The notes beneath the pieces are model-generated. The model did no database searches and was not told the DNA's origin. It saw nothing but the letters and a program-made list of their open reading frames with translations. Position numbers and translations under genes: made by a program. Positions 10,720 to 20,300 of a stretch of DNA of 64,000 nucleotides are shown here, piece after piece. The DNA is from Tipula vernalis (taxonomy: Eukaryota; Arthropoda; Insecta; Diptera; Tipulidae). The stretch lies in assembly GCA_958295665.1 (NCBI GenBank), contig OY282558.1:133290701-133354700 (forward strand). The letters run 5' to 3'. Positions within the stretch are counted from its first letter, which is position 1; each line of letters opens with the position of its first letter.

Positions 10720-12196
10720 AATTACTTCGGTCTAAAAAGACCAAATTATTAAAACCTGTCAAAAATTGCCAAAAAATTTGGTGGGTCCAAAATCACTTTT
10801 CTCGACGTTTTGAAAGTCTCTGGTGTAAAAACCAAAATTGTCTGATTTACAATTTTTTTTCGCCAACTTGTTTCTGTGGTCAAGGCGGAGATTTGAAAAG
10901 CTTTTGGAACCTGTACGTCAAGAGTGATTATAGAAATACATATTTACTAATTTGTTATGTATGCTGGTTTGAATATGGAATTGGGCATTGAGTTTGGGGT
11001 TTAGTTGAAAGTTAAGTTAGGGGTCAGTTTGCCGGTTGAATTGAAGTTGATTTGGCTTGGATTATGATATAGTGAGCAATTGACCAATGTTTTGTATATG
11101 CTGGTTTGAGGATTGAATTAAAAGATATTTTGCGTTTGGGTTAAAGGTTCAGTTAGGGGTCATTTGCGGGTTAAATTGGGGTTGAGTTGGGGTTGGAATA
11201 TAATTACTATATATAGTAAGTGATTGCTTATATGTATATACAGAATATGTGTATGATATTTAAACAAATCCACACGCCTTGATCGATTTGAATCACACTG
11301 TACACATATTGTTTCAGACTTAAGAAAGGTCACTGTTAATATCTCAAACCTAAAATTGGACCTATAGCAAATTAAATGAATGGCCAAATTAGGACGTAAC
11401 TTTTCTATTTCTTAACGAATTTTAGTCAAATTTGAAGTTCTGGAATATGACCAAGTATGATGGAACTTGCCTATTTCTCAACCATGTATGATCATATTTG
11501 ACGTGTGCGCTAGGAATGGGATTCTAAAATGATTTTTTGATGAAGTTCTGGAATGTGGCCCAGTATGATGGAACTTGCCCATTTCTCAACCGATTATGAT
11601 GAAATTAGATATGTACATTGGAAATGGGATGATTGAATATGGCCAAGTATTATGGAACTCGCCTATTTCTCAACCAATTATGATTAAATTCGGCTTGTGA
11701 ATTGAAAACGGGATTTTAAAATGATTTTTGGAAGAAGTTCTGAAATATGGCCCAGTATGACGGAACTTGCCTATTTCTCAACCGATTCCGATGAAATTTG
11801 ACACATGCGTTGGAAATTGGATTCTAAAATGATTTTTGGATGAATTTTTGGAATGTGGCCAAGTATGATGGAACTTGCCCATTTCTCAACACATTATGGC
11901 GAAATTCGGCTTGCGCATTGGGAATAGGATTTTAAAATGATTATTGGATGAAGTGCTGGAATATGGCTAAGTATGATGGAATTGAATATTTCTCAACCAA
12001 TTATGATGAAATTCGGTTTATAGGTACATTGGAAATGGGACTCTAAAAGGATTTTGGGATGAATTTCTGGAATCGAAGTATGATGAAGCTTGCCTATTTC
12101 TCAACCAATTATGATGAAATTCCGTTTATGCATTGTAAATGAGATTTTAAACAGATTTTTTTATTGAAATTCTGGAATATGGCCAAGTATGATGGG
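10720..12196 (+). repeat. Right arm of the large inverted repeat
   Basis: It starts with ACTTCGGTCTAAAAAGACC (10723), followed by a poly-T/GCCAACTTG segment, GAGATTTGAAAAGC (10889), the GGGGTTGAG-rich block (10980-11190) and then the 108-bp array. These match, inverted, the blocks at 7.2-8.3 kb. The arm ends where BEL-C sequence begins at about 12195. Confidence 0.7.
11390..12196 (+). repeat. 108-bp tandem array (satellite-like)
   Basis: The anchor GGAACTTGCC(T/C)ATTTCTCA recurs at 11462, 11570, 11654, 11762, 11870 and 11978, with weaker copies at about 11392 and 12085. Spacing is 108 bp, with one short unit of 84. Each unit also carries ATTATGATGAAATT, a GGAAATGGGATT block and GATTTTTGGATGAAGTTCTGG. 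At least seven diverged units are present. Fragments of the same family occur at 0.9-1.1 kb and 7.2-7.5 kb. Confidence 0.85.
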
Positions 12197-13619
12197 CCGC
12201 GTATCTAACCATTGTCTTGCAACATCTGAAAGAAGTTGGTCGTCCCAATCGAGTTTTAATAACCAAAGGCGTTGAAATAGTATCTTTATCCCAACCGTCA
12301 CCGGGGACACCCATCCCATTGGGTCGAAAATGTGTGAGGCTTCGGATAACATGCTTCGTTTGGTTAATTTAGTTGATAGTGGTAGCGAAACGTTAAAGGA
12401 AAAACTATCAGCTTTTGGGTCGAATTTAATGCCTAGTATCGAAATCAGTTTACTCCCTTCACTTATTTCACGGATTGAAATTTCTCTGTCGTCTTCGGGT
12501 ATGTTTTCCAGTAGCTTTATGTCATTGCTGGCCCATTTACGTAGATGATATCCACCCATTTTCAAAAGGGAATTCAGCTCGGCTTGTATTGATGTAGCTT
12601 CTTCGATGGTACTCGCTCCGGACATTAGATCGTCCATGTAAAAGTCCTTCATTAACACCCTTGCTGCGTGCGGATGACTCTAAAGATGGAGGTGGGCTAA
12701 TTTAGTAAGCGCTTGAGTTGCTATGAATGAAGCTGTGCCGTATGTGACGTATTGGTAAGAAGACGATAATGTTTTATCGGATCGATGTCGGATGGTTTCG
12801 CCAAAGGATACGTAGGAATTCGGTGTCTTTTTTCTCGATCCAGACTTGACGGAACATTTTCTCAATATCTGCCGTGAACATATAACGGTGTTTGCGGAAT
12901 CTAATTAGTATTTCTGAGAGCGACTGTTGTACAATCGGCGACCGTCAATGTTTCATTAAGAGATACACCTGATGTTGATCTCGCTGAAACGTCAAACACA
13001 ACGCGTAACTTGGGGGTTGTACTGGCTTCCTTAAACATCGGGTGGCGTGGTAGATAATATCTTTTATCGTTTGGTAGGTCGATTTGCTCTGCTGGGATTA
13101 GTTCCATATGACCGAGCTCTTCGTATTCTGCCATGAATTTAGCATAATCCCCGTAGATTTGCGGATTTTTTTGCCGTTTCTGTTCCAGTGAGCTGAACTT
13201 TCTGAGCGCTTGGTTAAGTGAATCACCTAACATGGGTCTATTTGGTTTGAATGGTAATGAGACATGATACATCTTGTTTTAAATGTTTGTCGAAGAATTT
13301 CATACAAAGTTTCTCCTCGTCATTGAATTGTGCAAGAGCTGGTATTTCCTCCATTTCCCACAATTTTCTAAGTGATCTATCAATACTAATTTCATGGTCG
13401 ACAGAAAGGCATGTTATGATTTGGTTGGGTTGATCATAAATTTGGTTGATTCCTCCGACAATCCACTCTAACTTCGTATTTATCGCAATAGGCTTTTCTA
13501 CTGCATCGACTATCTGACCATCAGATATGAGCATTGAAAACCTATCACATCCAATCAAAAGATCTAAAGCGCCGGGTATATGAAAATCAGGGTCGGCTAA
13601 CATCATTTGGTTCAGATAT
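12195..13619 (-). pseudogene. BEL/Pao remnant BEL-C, 3' part (protease end, reverse transcriptase)
   Basis: On the minus strand this continues BEL-C coding from 32874. The protease tail contains LADPDFHIPGALDLLIGCD (near 13590). The RT follows in several frames: LRVVFDVSARSTSGVSLNETL (near 13000), a middle piece with YVTYGTASFIATQAL (near 12740), and DFYMDDLMSGAST with the YMDD catalytic pair (near 12640). Next comes the SIFDPMGW-like block SHIFDPMGWVSPV (near 12300). Frameshifts and a stop near 12660 break it. Coding homology ends at WLDTR near 12195, and the following ~11 codons of the same open frame are satellite DNA. RNase H and integrase are missing. Confidence 0.8.
13604..13619. repeat. 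16-bp target duplication of the LINE, left copy
   Basis: CATTTGGTTCAGATAT here is identical to 32874-32889. Joining the two flanks at this word gives uninterrupted BEL-C coding context, which is what a target-site duplication predicts. The T run starting at 13619 is the LINE poly(A) tail on the minus strand. Confidence 0.85.
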
Positions 13620-13844
13620 TTTTTTTTTTTTCCTGTAGTTAATATTACAACTGATTTACAAATTATTTAGTAATTTATCTTTCTTAAATGAAGATTCACA
13701 TTTGACGGGCAGTAGCCCAATGGTTACTCCCGTTTGAATTTACATAGTAATTATTTTTCTCTATCCTACTTAAATACAACTGCCCAATTCCAAAGGTTTC
13801 TGCCTTTGAAGTCTTCTTACTACATTGGTGGTATCCAACAAACT

Positions 13845-14384
13845 TCATATGTCTGCATTTTGGTGCCGAGATATCCGCTGAATGTGTTTCTTCGCGTGAT
13901 TTTGTATTTCTTCACTTACATATTCCATGTTTAAGTCCCTATGGAGGTTATCATTTCTAATGTACCATGATGCGTTTACAATGCCACGCAGCACTTTGTT
14001 TTGAAAACATTGAATCATTTGTACATTTGTCTTCTTGGTACAACCCCAAAGTTGAATACCGTAGGTCCATACTGGTTTAAGTATTTGCTGATATAATAGC
14101 AATTTGTTATGTATTGTAAGCTCAGAGTTTCTACCTATTAGCCAATACATTTTCCTATATTTGATGTTCAATTCTTCTTTTTTCTTTTTAACATGCTCTT
14201 TCCATCTAAGCTTGCAATCGAGAGTCATGCCGAGGTATTTGGCTGTATTTGCATTTGGAACCGGCCTTGAATTAAGTTTCACTGGAATCCAGTTAACTTT
14301 CTGGTTTGTGAAGTTTACGTGAACCGATTTTGCTTCGTTTAGGCTAATGCGCCAATTCTTTGTCCAACTACTCACTGTGTCGGT
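13845..14384 (-). pseudogene. LINE ORF2 C-terminal (thumb) region
   Basis: Same frame as the reverse transcriptase after one stop codon. It contains WTKNWRISLNEAKSVHVNF and KYLGMTLDCKLRWKEHV (the thumb block of Jockey-type RTs), then LLYQQILKPVWTYGIQLWG and the usual C-terminal VLRGIVNA.WYIRN region. It ends at 13845, 225 bp before the poly(A). Confidence 0.8.
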
Positions 14385-14387
14385 TGC

Positions 14388-15683
14388 TTATTGAAGTTTG
14401 GTCGTTGCTTCTGATATACACTTTCCAGTCGCCAGAATAGCTGTATCGTCTGCAAATTTTGCTATGGTGGCACCTTCTGTATTTGGCATATCTCTGGTGT
14501 ACAGGATGTACAATATAGGACCCAGTACGCTACCCTGTGGTATGCCTGCTGATATTCTCTTTAGTTCAGAGTACTCTTGGTTATATTTTACACGGAAATG
14601 TCGGTCTGCGATATAAGATTTAAGAATTTGATAGAATTGCTTTGGTAGATCTCGATGCAATTTAAATTCAAGTCCTTGGTGCCAAACTTTGTCGAAAGCT
14701 TGTGCTACATCTAAGAAGATGCTGGAGCATATCTTCTTATTCTCAAGTGAGTCTTCGATTATATCCGTTATTCTGTGAACTTGTTCTATCGTAGAGTGAT
14801 TTTCTCTAAATCCAAATTGGTGTGGTGGAATCAAATTTCTCTCTTCTATTATTGGCTTGAGTCTCTTGAGCAGTAATTTTTCAAATAATTTTGAAATTAC
14901 AGGAAGTAGTGAAATCGGTCTGTACGACTTTTTATCGTTCGCTGGTTTGCCTGGTTTGGGGATCATAATTACTTCAGCAACCTTCCATTGTCGTGGGACA
15001 TATTTTAGTCTGAATACAGCATTGATAATTTGAACCAATTTTCGTAGTCCCTTCTCGGGAATGGCTTTTACGACTTGTCCAGTAATTAAATCATATCCTG
15101 GAGCTTTTTTGGCGTTCAAATTACACTTGATCTCATTTTTTAATTCCTGTAATGTTACACATCGAATATTATATTCATCAATTTTGCTAACTGTTATTAT
15201 GTTTTCATCTGCTGTTTGCCTAGGTAACGGTTGAAAGGTGTCTTCCAAGTGAGCTGCAAATAAAATAGCTTTTTGCTTGTCGCTTTTGGCCCAGATTCCT
15301 TCCCCATTTTTAATAGGCGGCACATGCGTTTTGGTTCTTTTTAATCCCTTTGTTGCTTTCCAAAGAGAGTAATCAGTATCTTTATGTTCGGTGAGACTAT
15401 TTAAGTACTTGTTAATAGTTTCATTCTTAATTTCTTTTATAAGTTGTTTTAGTTTATTGCATAGAAAATTGAGGATTTTTTTGTTTTCCGGGGCGCGTGT
15501 CCTTTGCCAGGTTTTTCTTGCCTTCCGTTTCTCTCTAACTAACTCCCTGACCTCAATAGGATAATTTAGGTTCCTACGGGATTCGGTGTGACTAGCAGGA
15601 GAACTTTCCCATGCTGCTTGTTGAATAGTACTGTTAAATACCTCTAGTTCGTCTTCCAACTGTACCGGTGTTTTAATCGGCAC
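14388..15683 (-). pseudogene. LINE ORF2 reverse transcriptase
   Basis: 431 open residues with the non-LTR RT motifs in order: KAPGYDLITG (about 190), SYRPISLLPVISKLFEK (about 250), HQFGFRENHSTIEQVHRI, FLDVAQAFDKVWH (about 322; first Asp), GIPQGSVLGP (about 378) and FADDTAIL (about 410; catalytic Asp pair). The FADD form and overall order fit the Jockey clade. A TAA at about 14385 interrupts the frame just after the active site. Confidence 0.85.
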
Positions 15684-16133
15684 TCGTAGATTTATTTGAA
15701 TTTCAATTAGTTCTTGGAATAGGTCCCAGTTAGTTCAATTATTTGTTAATTTAGGCAGGATATCCTTATTAATTATCATTGTGCTGAGTGTCATGATAAC
15801 AGGTGTATGATCGGAATATATCCCTTCTCTGTTTTCGATGCACATGTAATCCTCGAAGATCCCTTTCGTTACATAAAAATCAATGATATCTGGTATTTTA
15901 TTTATATCAGCAGGCCAGTATGTCGGTTTACCTCCAGAGTGGAACTCGCAGTTATTTCTTCGTCCGGCTTCGAATAGCTCTTTTCCTTTATGGGTTGTAA
16001 GTCTTGATCCCCAATAGGTGTTTTTTGCATTAAAGTCACCACCAATAATAAAATTGGATCCTAGTGATCTAAAGAGTCTATTATAATCTTCTTTGTTTAG
16101 ATTATAGCGTGGAGGGCAGTAGATAGAGGAAAT
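15684..16133 (-). pseudogene. LINE ORF2, C-terminal endonuclease segment
   Basis: From 16133 downward the minus strand encodes YCPPRYNLNKEDY, FIIGGDFNAKNTYWGS (GGDFNAK endonuclease motif), then FYVTKGIF and the SDHTPVI block (catalytic SDH). A TGA stop follows near 15735 between the endonuclease and the RT portions. Confidence 0.8.
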
Positions 16134-17018
16134 TGTTCAGCGACGAAGCCTAAAATAAAGAAAAGAGAAGACACAAAGAATCATTAAAATCAACAGCAAA
16201 GCAAATTGCACTTATCTGAACAGCTGATCCACCGGGGCACATCAAATCCACAATTGTTAAGTTTTTTAGCTGAAATATGTTCAAAGTTGTTTAATTAAGT
16301 AATTACTAATATGTATAAATTTATTAATAATTCGATTTGTATAATATTACCTTTAAGAGTTTTTCCGATCAAGAAATTGTTTATTTACATACTGTGAAAT
16401 TTTTGACAGATCGAAAATAGACACCAAAAGTAGGTACTAGATTATTGCGATAAACTCAAACAAATGTAGTACTAATATTATGTTTAAAATGTTTAAAACC
16501 AGATGTCATGATAGTAGTTGAGCAAATTTGTAAATAAAAAAAGGAAAAACTCTTCACTTGTGTAAATTGTAGTCAACCTGAAAACATCAAAAAACAAAAA
16601 AAAAGAAAAGCGAATAAAATTTAATATTCAAAGAAACGTGATTTTTACTTACCTGAGCATACCTGGACATCCGCATACCGCCACGAATATTTTTACTACG
16701 CACACTATACCTGGACACGATTAAACCAACCACCGAAATCTGTTGAAACTTGGAAATTAACACGGACACGAAAACCATTTGGCTACTTAGTTGGAATTGA
16801 GGTTAACACACCGCGTGTTTTTGAGAAGTACAAAATTTACAAACGAACCAAACATTCATAGTAAATTGTAAGTATATTACCTCAATTGATTAAGTGACGC
16901 AATTATTTATGATCCGTAGAGCCGGATCTCAAGCATTATTAGGCGAAATTATTCACGGCGAAGATAAAACGCTGTCGTTTCAAATTTTGATCATAATCTC
17001 GATTCACGGGGTTTTTCA
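16134..17018 (+). repeat. BEL-A 5' LTR
   Basis: Starts TGTTCAGCGACG and ends GGGGTTTTTCA. It matches 22621-23505 base for base as far as I can check by eye. Short open frames inside it are not credible genes. In an LTR element this copy drives transcription; no clear TATA box was assigned. Confidence 0.95.
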
Positions 17019-17035
17019 TGGTCCTTCGAGCCGGA
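17019..17035 (+). promoter_or_regulatory. BEL-A primer binding site (tRNA-Tyr type)
   Basis: TGGTCCTTCGAGCCGGA begins immediately after the 5' LTR. It is complementary to a tRNA 3' end reading TCCGGCTCGAAGGACCA, which fits insect tRNA-Tyr (acceptor strand CCTTCGA). It is the expected minus-strand primer for reverse transcription. The tRNA identity comes from recalled sequence knowledge. Confidence 0.8.
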
Positions 17036-17365
17036 TACCGGATAACTGCAAATTTAATTAACTACTGTTGTACATGTAAGGCTGTAACTTTAAGTAGAAT
17101 GCGAAAGTAGTGCACACTGTACGCAAACAGTTAGTAACGTGAAAGGTAATACGCGAGTGAAGAATTCCTCACATCGAGGTAAAAAATTAACGTTGAGTGA
17201 GAAAGTAATAGCAATCAAGTAAAATATCATCAAGGATATTAGTGAAGTGTATTTGTAAAATTGGCGAAATTTTACATAGAGAAAACAGTCGAAGTCGAAT
17301 ATCCTAGGCTATAATCAATCAAAAAAAAAAAAACATTATCCGAATACAAGTTATATAACGAGAGG

Positions 17366-20300
17366 ATGGCTAACGACGAAAAAGAATTAGTGCGAAAACG
17401 AGGCCAGTGTAAGGCGATAGTTACTCGGGTGGAGAAATGGCTGAATGATGATCCAGATCCAGAGACGTCTGAAGACTGTAGTGTTCGAATTGAAATGCTC
17501 GAACGTACATATATCGAATTCCGAGAAATAGAGGACAAATTATTGTGCTACGAGAACCAAACCTCTGACATAGATGACTTTGAAGATCGGTATCTTCGGG
17601 CAAAGGCACAACTCCGTGCACGTGTTGGTCGCAGAGAGTCATCCACACAGGTGCTACTAACAGATGCCATAAGCAAATTAGTTGAAGGACAACGATCCTT
17701 TCTACAAGAGTCATCAGATCGCAGCTTAACGAAGCCAGAGGGAATTAAATTACCTCGATTGAACATACCGTCATTCTCAGGAAAGTATTCGGATTTCCCT
17801 TCATTCAAAGACCTGTTTGAGGCAACCGTGCATAATAACAATTCCGTGACCGATGCGCAGAAACTACAGTACCTGAAAGGCTTACTGCAAGGGGACGCCG
17901 CAGCATTAATTAAGCACATAGCTATTACCGACTCTAACTATTCCGAAACCTGGAAAAGGGTTTGTGAAAGATATAATAAGCAGAAGCTAATTGTGAATGA
18001 TCTCATCAAAAGGGTCATGGACCAACCATTGATTAGTCATTCAAATGCAAATAGCCTGAGAGACATGCATGATTCGGTCGATGAAGTCATCAGAGGTCTT
18101 AATGGACTAGGCGAAAGGGCTCTTACGCGCGACCCGTGGATAATATATATTTTATTCCAAAGACTGGATAGTGAATCCAAGCACACATGGGCCAAATATT
18201 CAAACGAGATGGAGGCTCCAACGATTGACCAATTTTTGTCGTTTTTGAACACTGAGTACAACACCTTGGAAGCATGTCAACTCACAAAAGGGCTTGGTGC
18301 AAAAAGAATAGTAAACGTAGCCACGTTTGAACCACTTCCCAATTCGTGCGCCCTTTGCGAAAGGGATCATCCGCTGATGAAATGTGATCAATTCAATAAC
18401 TTATCAACGTCAGACCGCAGATTATTTGTGTCAAGCAAAACGTTGTGTTTTAATTGTTTGGGCAAATCACACAAAGCAGACAAGTGCAAGGCGAAGGGAC
18501 TGTGCTATATTTGCCGACGACGCCATCATACATTGCTCCATCAAGATATTCAGAGGGAACCATCTAACAACGTAAAATTACTCCAGACTAACATCGAAAG
18601 TACTGTCGAATGTACCACAACAGCAGATGAGCCAATGGTTGTCAACCTACATATTGGAAACAATTTTCAGTCGATTTTACCAACTGCCGTAGTACACATC
18701 AAGGATAAATGGAATACAAAACATACTGCTCGGATCTTGTTGGACTCTGGTTCACAAGCATCTTTTATCACTGAGGCCTGTTGGAAGAAAATACAAACAC
18801 CACGAAATGCTGCAAGATTCCTGCTATCTGGACTGGCTACGTCTAATGTACACACGAAAGGCGCAACAAAATTTACTCTGCAATCAACAAGTGATGAGAG
18901 CAGTCGAATCGAACTTGATGCCTTAATTTTGGACAAACTACCTTCAGCATTTCCTTCATGCGAGTTACCAACAACCGGGTGGGAAGGGATGCAAGGGGTT
19001 AAGTTAGCAGATCCATCATTCAACAAACCAAACGATATAGACATCATCATAGGTGCTGATAAATGTTTTGACATAGTTGTCGGAGAAAGAATCAAGATCG
19101 GAACAGAAGATCTGACTGCAATCAAAACCATATTTGGATGGGTGGTGGCAGGTAAATTAGAATCTAAAACTAATTCAAATCAGTATAAAACAGCCAGTGC
19201 TAGCACCTTAAATATGCATCTAACAGTTGATATTGATCAGAGCCTGCGAGCTTTTTGGGAAATCGAAGATATTCCGGAGAAAATACCCAATACTCCAGAA
19301 GAAGTAAAATGCGAGGAACTGTTCCAGAAAACCGTATCACGATGCTCAGATGGAAGATTCATAGTGCAGCTGCCGTTTAAAGAAGATCCTCTACTGGAGC
19401 TTGGAGATTCTCGTAGATCAGCACTGCGCAGATTTCTGTCGCTAGAGGCGAGATTATCCAAGAACAAGGAGCTAAAAGAAGAATACATCAAATTCATGAG
19501 GGAATACGTACAGCTTGGCCACATGAAAGCTATTTCGTCCGAAGATCAACAACCAAGCCAAAATAAGATATACTACTTGCCTCATCATGCGGTTATTAAA
19601 ACCTCCAGTATAACGACAAAGGTAAGAGTAGTATTTGATGGGTCGGCTAAAACAAACACCGGCGTATCTCTGAATGACAAAATGTTGGTAGGTGCAACAA
19701 TTCAGCCAACATTATACAACATACTACTGAGATTCCGTATCCATCCTGTGGTCATCTGTGGTGATATAGAAAAAATGTATCGCCAGATATGGATTGCCAA
19801 TCAGGATACAAACTATCAAAGAATATTCTGGCGTGAGCATCCTAAGTTGCCCATCCAAGATTATCAATTGCTTACAGTGACATATGGAACCGCGGCTGCA
19901 CCATTTCTAGCTACAAGAGCATTATATCAGATGGCGATAGAATGCGAAGAAACTCAACCCCATTTAAGCAAAATAATCAAGGGTGATTTTTACGTTGATG
20001 ACCTCCTGACAGGAGCTCAAACCATAGATGAAGCAGCAAAAATCAAGTCTGACCTCAAAACCATTCTTGCAGCAGCTGGGTTCAACTTGAGGGAGTGGCG
20101 ATCAAACATCAGCGAACTGAATTCACAAAACCTAAATGAGGACAACCTAAGATTTGAACCCGATGAGTCCATTAAAATTCTTGGAGTACAATGGACACCC
20201 GCTGAAGACATATTTTCATTTAAAGCTGTTCCTCATTCAGACCAAACTATCATCAGTAAACGAGTCATACTATCGGAATCGTCCAGGATCTTTGATCCAT

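Noticed and set aside
16587..16778. 63-aa open frame on the minus strand of the BEL-A LTR, repeated at 23074-23265
   Set aside because: It is present twice only because the LTR is duplicated, it has no domain, and LTRs do not normally encode proteins on this strand.
17272..17919. Several minus-strand open frames opposite BEL-A gag
   Set aside because: They are shadows of the 1742-aa frame on the plus strand and have no recognisable domains.
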